From JAXHUH01 sp034211175 (lineage in GTDB: Bacteria; Actinomycetota; Acidimicrobiia; Acidimicrobiales; CAIXPF01): 30,166 nucleotides of DNA. Shown here one piece after another: positions 23,364 to 30,166 of the stretch. The DNA is taken from contig JAXHUH010000208.1 of the NCBI GenBank assembly GCA_034211175.1, positions 1-30,166 on the forward strand. Direction: 5' to 3'. The notes under the pieces are model-generated. The model searched no databases. It saw nothing but the letters and a program-made list of their open reading frames with translations, and had not been told where the DNA came from. The position numbers were made by a program, and so were the translations under genes. The stretch's first letter is position 1, and each line of letters opens with the position of its first letter.

Positions 23364-24080
23364 ATGCGCAGTGACTTGGGTTTCGAGCCCGTCACTCGCG
23401 AGACCTTGAGCTCGCAGATCCGGGAGCAGCTGCTGGCCAGGATCACCTCCGGTGAGCTCGCGCCCGGGGCGCGGGTGCCGTCGGAGCGGGACCTGTCCGA
23501 GCAGTTCGGTGTGGCGCGCACGTCCGTCCGTGAGGCCATGCACGGCCTGGTGTCGATCGGTGCCGTCGAGCGTCGGGGCAACCGCGTCTACGTGGTGGAG
23601 CGCCTGCCCGAGGTCGTGGTCAGCGGCGGAGACGACCGCAAGTCGTTCGTGCGCCAGCTGTTCGAGACCCGTCGGGTGCTCGAGATCCCGATCTTCCAGC
23701 TCGCCGCGGAGCGGGCCACGATCACCGAGCGCGATCGGATCATGGAACTGGCCGAGCAGTTCCGGCCGGGCATGGAGCTGGCCGAGTTCCGCCGGCTCGA
23801 TCGCCACTTCCACACGACGATCGCCGGCATGTGCGGCAACCCGCTGCTGATCGAGCTGTACGGCAAGGTCCTCGACCGGCTGTTCCGGTCCGAGGAGTTC
23901 GAGTCGTTGCTCACGGCGTCGGAGAACCGCGACGTCGTGGATCGCCTGGTCTCCGAGTCGTCGGCCGACCACACCGCCATCGCCGCCGCCTTCCAGGCCG
24001 AGGACCCGATCGCCGTGATCTCGAGCGCGACCCAGCACCTGGGCAGCGTCGAGCGGCAGATGGTCGAGCAACTGGTCTGA
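23364..24080 (+). CDS. FadR-subfamily GntR transcriptional regulator
   Basis: A 238-residue repressor or activator. The N-terminal winged helix has TLSSQIREQLLARITSGELAPGARVPSERDLSEQFGVARTSVREAMHGL, a textbook GntR domain, and residues about 95-230 form the all-helical FCD ligand domain with LDRHFHTTIA and SADHTAIAAAF, which carry the Asp/His residues that bind metal in FCD proteins. ATG 23364 has GAAGGA 7 nt upstream; the extension to 23301 is not needed. It sits inside the catabolic cluster, and three operator-like TGGT-N3-ACCA sites flank its neighbours, so it most likely controls the whole cluster in response to a pathway acid. Confidence 0.93.
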   Translation: MRSDLGFEPVTRETLSSQIREQLLARITSGELAPGARVPSERDLSEQFGVARTSVREAMHGLVSIGAVERRGNRVYVVERLPEVVVSGGDDRKSFVRQLFETRRVLEIPIFQLAAERATITERDRIMELAEQFRPGMELAEFRRLDRHFHTTIAGMCGNPLLIELYGKVLDRLFRSEEFESLLTASENRDVVDRLVSESSADHTAIAAAFQAEDPIAVISSATQHLGSVERQMVEQLV

Positions 24081-24087
24081 GGACCTC

Positions 24088-24120
24088 CTCCGCCGACCGA
24101 CCGGTGTCGATTCGGCGGAG
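24088..24120 (+). terminator. Stem-loop after the GntR gene
   Basis: CTCCGCCGA (24088-24096) and TCGGCGGAG (24112-24120) are perfect 9-bp arms with a 15-nt loop, starting 8 bp after the GntR stop codon. Likely a GC-type terminator separating the regulator from the next operon. Confidence 0.6.
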
Positions 24121-24300
24121 CTCCACTCGTGCGCCCCACGTCCCGCCCCGGGACGGTCCGCGCCCTCGCGTCGCACCACTGGTCTCAGCGGTGCGACGGT
24201 GGCGTAGCGTGGCGAGATCCGGTGCACTCGGTCCCGTTCGGGCGGTGCGACCCCCCGTCAGCAGGCGCGTCGCCACTCGTCACCGAGGCATCGGGTCGTG

Positions 24301-24317
24301 TATGGTCTGACCATCAG
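24301..24317 (+). promoter_or_regulatory. Promoter and GntR operator (site 3) of the VOC-cupin-hyuAB operon
   Basis: ATGGT-CTG-ACCAT (24302-24314) is a perfect palindrome. Read on the minus strand, 24317-24303 is CTGATGGTCAGACCA, one base different from site 2. TATGGT (24301-24306) resembles a -10 box and overlaps the operator, 33 bp before the VOC start. A second half-site GGCCATACC follows at 24317-24325. Confidence 0.7.
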
Positions 24318-24338
24318 GCCATACCCTTGTGAGGTGAC

Positions 24339-24830
24339 ATGGCGATCAGCGGTATGAACCACGCCGTGCTGTACGTGCGCGACGCCCGGGTGCAGCAGCG
24401 CTTCTACGAGGACGTGCTCGGCTTCCGCGCCATCATCGAGGACGCCTCCGGCCGCTTCGTGTTCATGCGCGCGCCGGCGTCCGACAACCACCACGACATC
24501 GCCTTCTTCTCGCTCGGGTCCGACGTCGGTCCGTCGCGGGCCGGTCGCGGCGAGGTCGGGCTGTACCACATCGCGTGGGAGGTGCCGACGCTCGACGACC
24601 TCGCCGAGGCACGGCGCCGGCTGCTCGATGCCGGTGCGCTGGTGGGCGAGTCCGACCACGGCGCGAACAAGAGCCTCTACGCCCGCGACCCGGACGGCAT
24701 CGAGTTCGAGGTCATGTGGCTCGTCCCCGCCGACCACTGGGGCGACGAGGAGCACGAGGCGATCGTCCGCCCGCTCGACCTCGAGATCGAGCGCCAACGG
24801 TTCGCCCACGTCACGGAGCCCCGATCGTGA
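24339..24830 (+). CDS. VOC-family metalloenzyme (glyoxalase/extradiol dioxygenase-like)
   Basis: A 163-residue protein with complete VOC metal ligands: His8 (MNHAVLYVRD), His77 (LYHIAWEV) and Glu124 (DGIEFEVMW). FYEDVLGFRAI and NKSLYARDPDGIEFEVMWL are the two module signatures, similar to the single-domain ring-cleavage dioxygenase and glyoxalase groups. It could cleave a catechol-like intermediate formed by the Rieske enzymes, or isomerise a product. ATG 24339 follows GAGGTG closely. It is the first gene of a five-gene operon, starting 25 bp after operator site 3, and its stop overlaps the start of the cupin gene (GTGA). Confidence 0.88.
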   Translation: MAISGMNHAVLYVRDARVQQRFYEDVLGFRAIIEDASGRFVFMRAPASDNHHDIAFFSLGSDVGPSRAGRGEVGLYHIAWEVPTLDDLAEARRRLLDAGALVGESDHGANKSLYARDPDGIEFEVMWLVPADHWGDEEHEAIVRPLDLEIERQRFAHVTEPRS

Positions 24831-25222
24831 ACGCGGTCTCCGCGTCGACGTACTGCTACTTCTTCGAAGAGGACGCCTTCGTCGAGACCGATCGCCCGGG
24901 GTTCCGGCGCCGGGTGATCACCGGCACCGACCTGCAGCTGTGCTTCTGGCGCATCAAGGGTGGCGCCACCGGCTCGGTGCTCCACAACCACACCGAGCAG
25001 GAGCAGCTCGGCATCATCGTCCGGGGCCAGCTCGACTTCCGGATCAGCACCGATCCCGACTCCGACGAGCGGACGGTCCTCGGTGCCGGTGAGGTGTACC
25101 TGGCCCCCCGCAACGTGTGGCACGGCGACTCGGTGTTCATCGGGGACGACACCTACGACGAGTGTTGGATCCTCGACGTCTTCTCGCCACCCCGCCCCGA
25201 CCTCCAGGAGTCCGAGACATGA
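24827..25222 (+). CDS. Cupin-domain protein
   Basis: A 131-residue single-cupin protein. Motif 1 is HNHTEQEQLGIIVRGQLDFRI with the two His and Glu/Gln metal ligands, and motif 2 is GEVYLAPRNVWHGD with the third His. Such small cupins act as isomerases, lyases or dioxygenases on ring-opened acids or simply bind metabolites. GTG 24827 overlaps the VOC stop (GTGA) and the gene's own stop overlaps the HyuA start (ATGA), so it is translated as part of the chain. Position between VOC and HyuA suggests that it handles the direct substrate of the HyuAB enzyme. No signal peptide. Confidence 0.88.
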   Translation: MNAVSASTYCYFFEEDAFVETDRPGFRRRVITGTDLQLCFWRIKGGATGSVLHNHTEQEQLGIIVRGQLDFRISTDPDSDERTVLGAGEVYLAPRNVWHGDSVFIGDDTYDECWILDVFSPPRPDLQESET

Positions 25223-27312
25223 GCGCGGACTGGCGGCTCGCCGTCGACATCGGCGGCACGTTCACCGACGTCGTCCTGCTCGACGCGGCGAGCGGCAGGG
25301 TGGTGGTCGACAAGACGCTGACCACGCCCGCCGCCCCGCTCGAGGGCGTGCGCACCGGGGTCGGCAGCGTGCTGGCCAAGGCCGGGGTCCGGCCCGCCGA
25401 GATCTCGGCGCCGATCGTCCACGCCACGACGTTGATCACCAACGCGCTGATCGAGGGCAAGACCGGGCGGGCCGCGCTCGTCACGACCACCGGGTTCGGC
25501 GACACGGTGCTCATCCGGGACGAGCACCGCTACGACATGTACGACCTGCAGATCGAGTTCCCGGCCCCGCCTATCGGCCGGGACCTGACGTTCGAGCTCG
25601 ACGAGCGGACCTCGGCCACCGGTGAGGTCCTGGCCGAGCCGTCGGCCGAGAAGCTGGCCGCGCTGGCCGACGCGCTGCGCGCCGCGCAGGTCGAGGCCGT
25701 CGCCGTCTGCTTCCTGAACGCCTACGTGAACGGCCACAACGAGCGGGCCGTGGCCGAGCACCTGCGCTCGGAGCTCGGGGTCCCGGTGTGCGTCTCGTCC
25801 GAGGTCTCGCCCCAGATCCGCGAGTACCCGCGCATGATGACGACCGCGTGCAACGCGGCGACGATGCCGGTGATCGGGCCCTACCTCGAGGACCTGCAGA
25901 AGTGGCTGTCCTCCGAGGGCTTCGGCGGCTCGGTGCTGATGATGCTGTCCAACGGCGGCGTGGTCTCGGCCGACGACGCCGCCCGGGTGCCGATCCGCCT
26001 CGTCGAGTCCGGCCCGGCCGCCGGTGCGCTGGCCGGTCGCTGGTTCGCCCGCCGCCTCGGCGAGGAGCGCCTGCTCTGCTTCGACATGGGCGGCACGACG
26101 GCCAAGGCGTGCCTGATCGCCGACGGTGAGCCGGAGCTGACCAACACGTTCGAGGTCGCCCGGATCTACCGGTTCAAGAAGGGCTCGGGCTACCCCGTGT
26201 CGGTGCCGTCGGTCGACCTCGTCGAGATCGGCGCCGGCGGCGGCTCACTGGCCCACGTCGACGGCTTCGGCCTGCTCAAGGTCGGCCCCCGCTCGGCGGG
26301 CTCGGCCCCCGGTCCGGCCAGCTACGGGCGCGGCGGCACCGAGCCGGCCGTGACCGACGCCGACCTGGCGCTCGGCATGCTCGACGCCGCGTCGTTCCTC
26401 GGTGGCGACATGCCCCTCGACGCCGCCGCGGCCGGCGAGGCGCTCGGCCGGGTCGCCGACGGGCTCGGGCTCACGGGCCGCGAGACCGCGGCCGGCGTGC
26501 ACGAGATCGTCAACCAGAACATGGCCGCCGCCGCCCGCATGCACGGCGTCGAGCAGGGCATCGACCTGCGCGGCGTCGCGGTGCTGGCCTTCGGCGGCGC
26601 CGGCCCGGTCCACGCGTGCGGTGTGGCCGAGCTGCTCGAGTCCGACCGGGTCGTGTTCCCGGTCAACGCCAGCGTGCTCTCGGCGTTCGGCACGCTCGTC
26701 ACGCCGGTGCGCATCGACCTCGCCCGCTCCATGCCCCGCCGGCTCGATGCCATCGACGTCGCCGAGCGCGAGGCGCTGCTCGACGAGCTGCGCGAGGAGG
26801 GCCGACGGGTGCTCTCCGCCGCCGGTGCCGCCCGCGACGAGGTCACGTTCCGCTACGGCGTGGACGCCCGGTACGCGGGCCAGGGCAACGAGATCACGGT
26901 GTGGATCGGCGAGGGCGACACCTGGCCGGCGACCGACGACGAGGTCCTGGCCGCGTTCGAGGCCGAGTACCGCCGCATCTACGGCCTCACCATCCCCGGC
27001 GTCGGCATCGAGGTCGTCACCTGGCGCCTCGCCGCCATCGCCCCCTCCGGGGGCGTCGGGCCGACCGCCGCCGCGGCCGAAGGCTCCGGGGCCTCGCCCA
27101 AGGGCGTCCGCCCCGTCGTCTTCGGCCGGGCCCGTGACCCCATCGACGTGCCGGTCTACGATCGGTCCGGGCTCGGCGTGGGTGCCTCGTTCGACGGCCC
27201 CGCCCTCGTCGAGGAGCGCGAGACGACGGCCGTCATCCGACCCGGCTGGAAGGTGACCGTGGCCGGCGACGGCAGCCTCGTCGCCACCCGTGCCCCGCAG
27301 GAGACGCCATGA
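25219..27312 (+). CDS. hyuA: Hydantoinase/oxoprolinase-family protein, A subunit (HyuA-like)
   Basis: A 697-residue ATP-dependent enzyme subunit of the HyuA/N-methylhydantoinase A/acetone carboxylase beta group. It has the N-terminal actin-like phosphate loop VDIGGTFTDVVLLD, HATTLITNALIEGKTGRAALVTTTGFGD, the second ATP-binding loop CFDMGGTTAKACLI, GAGGGSLAHVD and the GPRSAGSAPGPASYGRGGTEPAVTDADL signature. With HyuB it hydrolyses cyclic amides (hydantoins, 5-oxoproline) with ATP, or in relatives carboxylates ketones. The ATGA junctions on both sides fix the start and imply equal synthesis with HyuB. No third small subunit typical of acetone or acetophenone carboxylase is visible, which favours amide hydrolysis. 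Confidence 0.93.
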   Translation: MSADWRLAVDIGGTFTDVVLLDAASGRVVVDKTLTTPAAPLEGVRTGVGSVLAKAGVRPAEISAPIVHATTLITNALIEGKTGRAALVTTTGFGDTVLIRDEHRYDMYDLQIEFPAPPIGRDLTFELDERTSATGEVLAEPSAEKLAALADALRAAQVEAVAVCFLNAYVNGHNERAVAEHLRSELGVPVCVSSEVSPQIREYPRMMTTACNAATMPVIGPYLEDLQKWLSSEGFGGSVLMMLSNGGVVSADDAARVPIRLVESGPAAGALAGRWFARRLGEERLLCFDMGGTTAKACLIADGEPELTNTFEVARIYRFKKGSGYPVSVPSVDLVEIGAGGGSLAHVDGFGLLKVGPRSAGSAPGPASYGRGGTEPAVTDADLALGMLDAASFLGGDMPLDAAAAGEALGRVADGLGLTGRETAAGVHEIVNQNMAAAARMHGVEQGIDLRGVAVLAFGGAGPVHACGVAELLESDRVVFPVNASVLSAFGTLVTPVRIDLARSMPRRLDAIDVAEREALLDELREEGRRVLSAAGAARDEVTFRYGVDARYAGQGNEITVWIGEGDTWPATDDEVLAAFEAEYRRIYGLTIPGVGIEVVTWRLAAIAPSGGVGPTAAAAEGSGASPKGVRPVVFGRARDPIDVPVYDRSGLGVGASFDGPALVEERETTAVIRPGWKVTVAGDGSLVATRAPQETP

Positions 27313-28880
27313 GCGCACGCTTCGACCCCATCGAGCTCGAGATCCTGTGGCAGAGCCTGATCGCCACGGTCAACGAGCAGGCGAAGGCCCTGCAGCGCTC
27401 CGCGTTCAGCCCGATCGTGCGCGAGGCCGGCGACCTGGCCAACGCCGTGTTCGATCGCCGGGGCCGCATGGTGGCCCAGGCGGTGACCGGCACGCCCGGC
27501 CACATCAACTCCCTGGCCATGGCCGTGCGCAACATCCTCGACGAGCACCCGGTCTCGTCGCTGGAGCCCGGCGACGTGCTCGTCACCAACGACCCGTACA
27601 AGACGGCGGGCCAGCTGCTCGACGTGACGGTCCTCGTTCCCGTGTGGCGCGACGGCACCCTCATCGCCTTCTTCGGCTCGACCATCCATCACACCGACGT
27701 CGGTGGCTACGGCATCGGCGCCGGTGGGCGGGACGTGTTCGAGGAGGGCCTGTGGATCCCCATCGTCAAGCTCATGCGGGCGGGGGAGCGCAACGAGGAC
27801 GTGTGGCGGTTCATCCTGTCCAACGTCCGCCAGCCCGACCACATGACCGGTGACCTCCACGCCCAGATGGCCTCCGGCGAGGTCGGCGCCCAGCGGCTCC
27901 TGGCACTGTGCGACCAGCACGGCCTGAGCGACATCGAGGAACTGGCCGACGAGATCATCGAGCGCTCGGAGGCGGCGACCCGCGACGCCATCCGCGCCGT
28001 GCCCGCCGGCACCTACCGGTCCTCCGCGGTGCTCGACCTGGCCGACGGCAGCCGGGTCCACATCGAGTGCGCGCTGAACGTCGATGCCGAGTCCGGCACG
28101 ATCGTGGTCGACTACACGGGCAGCTCCGACGCGAGCCCGTGGGGCATCAACGTCGTGAAGAACTACACCCACGCGTACACGACGTTCGCGATCCGCTCCG
28201 TGCTCAACCCCGACGTGCCCAACAACCACGGCAGCCTGGCGCCGATCGAGGTCGTGGCGCCGGAGGGCACGATCGTCAACGCGGTCTCGCCCCAACCGGG
28301 GACGGCCCGCCACGTCGTCGGCATGTTCCTGCCCAACGCCCTGCTCAAGGCGCTCGCCCAGATCGAGCCGGCCAACGCCATGGCCGAGGGCTCGGGCGCG
28401 GTGTGGACGATGCAGGTGAGCGGCAACCACGACGACGGCAGCCCGTTCATCACCGCCATGTTCACCTACGCGGGCGGGGTCGGTGCCCGGGCGGCGAAGC
28501 CCGGTCTCGACGCCTGCTCGTACCCGACCGGCGTCGCCGCCGTGCCCATCGAGGTCGTGGAGGCGTCGGCGCCCATCCGGTTCACCGAGAAGTCGCTGCG
28601 CCACGGTTCCGGTGGTGCCGGTGCGCAGCGCGGTGGGCTCGGCCAGACCATCGAGTTCACCGTGGACACCACCCGCCAGTGGCAGCTCAACGCGGTCACG
28701 AGCCGCCTCGCCGAACCGCCCAAGGGCATCTTCGGTGGGGCCGACGGCGAGGCGGGCCGCTTCTGCGTGAACGGCGAGGCGGTGCGCACCCAGGCGCGGC
28801 TCACCCTCCAGCCGGGTGACCAGGTGCGTCTCGAGCTACCCGGGGGTGGGGGATACGGCGCCGTCGAGGCTTCGACGTGA
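27309..28880 (+). CDS. hyuB: Hydantoinase/oxoprolinase-family protein, B subunit (HyuB-like)
   Basis: A 523-residue partner of HyuA. Family segments: FDPIELEILWQSLIATVNEQA, SAFSPIVREAGDLANAVFDRRGRMVAQA, GDVLVTNDPYKTAGQLLDVTV, IHHTDVGG (His127, His128, Asp130) and the C-terminal glycine-rich GGGGYG turn. In most HyuB proteins the segment after NDP reads GTHLPD or GHLxD; here the His is Gln102, which may change the metal site. The gene starts in an ATGA overlap with hyuA and is followed after 58 bp by the second Rieske gene. Reaction on a cyclic amide or a ketone is expected; the substrate is unknown. Confidence 0.93.
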   Translation: MSARFDPIELEILWQSLIATVNEQAKALQRSAFSPIVREAGDLANAVFDRRGRMVAQAVTGTPGHINSLAMAVRNILDEHPVSSLEPGDVLVTNDPYKTAGQLLDVTVLVPVWRDGTLIAFFGSTIHHTDVGGYGIGAGGRDVFEEGLWIPIVKLMRAGERNEDVWRFILSNVRQPDHMTGDLHAQMASGEVGAQRLLALCDQHGLSDIEELADEIIERSEAATRDAIRAVPAGTYRSSAVLDLADGSRVHIECALNVDAESGTIVVDYTGSSDASPWGINVVKNYTHAYTTFAIRSVLNPDVPNNHGSLAPIEVVAPEGTIVNAVSPQPGTARHVVGMFLPNALLKALAQIEPANAMAEGSGAVWTMQVSGNHDDGSPFITAMFTYAGGVGARAAKPGLDACSYPTGVAAVPIEVVEASAPIRFTEKSLRHGSGGAGAQRGGLGQTIEFTVDTTRQWQLNAVTSRLAEPPKGIFGGADGEAGRFCVNGEAVRTQARLTLQPGDQVRLELPGGGGYGAVEAST

Positions 28881-28938
28881 GCGCCGCGCAACACACGACG
28901 AGGCACTGAACGCCGACCAGCCCGAGGGAGATCACCCC

Positions 28939-30135
28939 ATGACCGTGTTGACCGACGAGCTGTACGCCAGCCTGGCGGAATCGGTGACCGACGTCGCCCA
29001 CGCCTCGACGCTCCCGCCGGAGCTCTACACGTCCGAGGAGTTCCTCGCCTTCGAGCGCGAGGCGCTGTTCATGCGGGAGTGGCTCTGCGTCGGCCGGGCC
29101 GACCGGATCCCGGAGCCGGGTGACTGGTTCACCGCCGACATCCTCGGCGAGCCCGTCATCATCGCCCGCGACAAGGCCGGCGAGGTGCGGGCCATGTCCG
29201 CCGTCTGCCAGCACCGGGCGATGCAGATCTGCGAGGGCCAGGGCAGCAACACGACGTTCAAGTGCCCGTACCACCACTGGATCTACGGCCTCGACGGCCG
29301 TCTGCTCGGCGCGCCGGCCATGGAGCGGACCGAGGACTTCGACAAGGCGGCCTGGGGCCTGCCCAACCTGCGGGTCGAGCACTGGCAGGGGTTCGTCTTC
29401 ATCAACTTCGACCCCGAGGCCGCGCCGCTCGCCGACCGGTTCGCCCGCTACGAGCCGTTCATCGAGAACTACGACCTGGAGAACGCGGCCTGCCCGGGCA
29501 CGTTCACGATCCCCGACCTTCCCTGGAACTGGAAGGTCATGTTCGAGAACTTCAACGACGGCTACCACGCCAACCGCCTGCACCAGTACATCCAGGACTT
29601 CTGCCCGTCGGGCATGTCCGACTTCCCGGTGCCGTGGTCGGACGAGTCCGGCGTGATCTTCCGGACGGCCGGCTACACCCACATGGACGGCGGCTTCAAC
29701 GCCACCCACAAGGCGATCATGCCGATCTTCCCGGGCCTGTCCGAGGAGGAGCGGAGCCGCTCGACGTTCGCGCTCATGCCGCCGATGTTGTGCTTCGGCA
29801 CCGCGCCCGACCAGTGCTTCTTCTTCATCGTGCACCCGAAGACGCCGGACACGATCGACCTCGAGATCGGCTACCTCCTCCACCCCTCGGCGATGGACGA
29901 CCCGCTGTTCGAGGAGAAGCTCAAGATGTCGGACATGGGTGTCCAGTTCATCGTCCAGCAGGACCAGGACGCGACGACCAAGGTCCAGCGGGGCCTGCAC
30001 AGTCGGTTCGCGCCGCGTGGTCGCTACTCCTGGCAGGAGGAGAGCCACGTGCAGTTCAACCAGTGGCTCGTGCGGCGCTTCCGCGACAACTGGCCCGGTC
30101 GGCGGCTCCACGCCGTCGCCGACCGCACCGGCTGA
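28939..30135 (+). CDS. Aromatic ring-hydroxylating dioxygenase, Rieske alpha subunit
   Basis: A 398-residue Rieske oxygenase of a different branch from the one at 21402. Rieske ligands: Cys90-His92 (CQHRAMQI) and Cys109-His112 (CPYHHW). Catalytic iron site: ENFNDGYHANRLH with Asn206, Asp207, His210 and His215; the third carboxylate is likely in QQDQDATTKVQRGL, the usual QD-x-Q segment. ATG 28939 follows GGGAG at 8-9 nt. This long alpha-subunit form resembles choline monooxygenase, carnitine oxygenase and ring-dioxygenase families, some of which act on N-methylated compounds. It closes the HyuAB operon. No beta subunit, ferredoxin or reductase follows before the window ends; the last 31 bases hold no feature. 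Confidence 0.93.
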   Translation: MTVLTDELYASLAESVTDVAHASTLPPELYTSEEFLAFEREALFMREWLCVGRADRIPEPGDWFTADILGEPVIIARDKAGEVRAMSAVCQHRAMQICEGQGSNTTFKCPYHHWIYGLDGRLLGAPAMERTEDFDKAAWGLPNLRVEHWQGFVFINFDPEAAPLADRFARYEPFIENYDLENAACPGTFTIPDLPWNWKVMFENFNDGYHANRLHQYIQDFCPSGMSDFPVPWSDESGVIFRTAGYTHMDGGFNATHKAIMPIFPGLSEEERSRSTFALMPPMLCFGTAPDQCFFFIVHPKTPDTIDLEIGYLLHPSAMDDPLFEEKLKMSDMGVQFIVQQDQDATTKVQRGLHSRFAPRGRYSWQEESHVQFNQWLVRRFRDNWPGRRLHAVADRTG

Positions 30136-30166
30136 GGCTCGGGCGGAACGCGGACCTGCCCGCGGG

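Noticed and set aside
1..30166. Mobile element, prophage or biosynthetic gene cluster
   Set aside because: No transposase, integrase, phage, PKS or NRPS genes were seen; composition looks uniform along the window.

Overview
The window is very GC-rich with G/C-biased third codon positions, frequent GTG starts, many ATGA/GTGA-type gene overlaps and mostly short intergenic gaps. Together with the families seen (DUF3817 membrane protein, YdeP-type molybdoenzyme, hydantoinase A/B-like pair, several Rieske and VOC proteins) this suggests a chromosomal segment of a high-GC actinomycete, perhaps of the class Acidimicrobiia. The class-level guess is an inference. I see no rRNA, tRNA, transposase, phage or plasmid genes.

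Left part (1-6373): an ArsR-type repressor gene is divergent from a YdeP/FdhF-like molybdopterin oxidoreductase. Next come an ABC-2 type exporter (ATPase plus permease) and an archaeal-type phosphoglycerate mutase, chained by ATGA overlaps. Middle left (6400-13875): a membrane-bound undecaprenyl-phosphate sugar transferase is divergent from a PAS-GGDEF-EAL cyclic-di-GMP protein, with palindromes between them. An aminoglycoside-phosphotransferase-like kinase, a CrtC/AttH-like hypothetical protein and a MarR regulator follow on the minus strand.

Middle (13876-18243): two small membrane protein genes are joined by a 74-bp tandem repeat. Each repeat copy carries a ribosome binding site, a GTG start and a 26-codon reading frame whose stop overlaps the next start. 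After it come a MerR regulator divergent from a SnoaL-like protein with an almost perfect operator palindrome, an MFS transporter, and a bacterioferritin-like protein that has lost half of its ferroxidase ligands.

Right part (18275-30135): a catabolic island with two Rieske oxygenases, an amidohydrolase, an RraA-like aldolase-family protein, three VOC proteins, a cupin, a hydantoinase/oxoprolinase-like HyuA-HyuB pair, a SnoaL-like protein and a FadR-type GntR regulator. Three intergenic copies of a 15-bp palindromic motif, C(T/A)GATGGTCA(T/G)ACCA, lie at the putative promoters of the VOC pair/amidohydrolase, the first Rieske gene, and the VOC-cupin-hyuAB operon. This fits the T-GT-N3-AC-A type of site used by FadR-family repressors and defines a probable substrate-responsive regulon. 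The gene content suggests oxidative attack on an aromatic or N-heterocyclic compound, then hydrolysis and ATP-dependent opening of a cyclic amide (or carboxylation), ending in an oxo-acid cleavage. The substrate cannot be told from sequence. This island is the best candidate for an undescribed system in the window.
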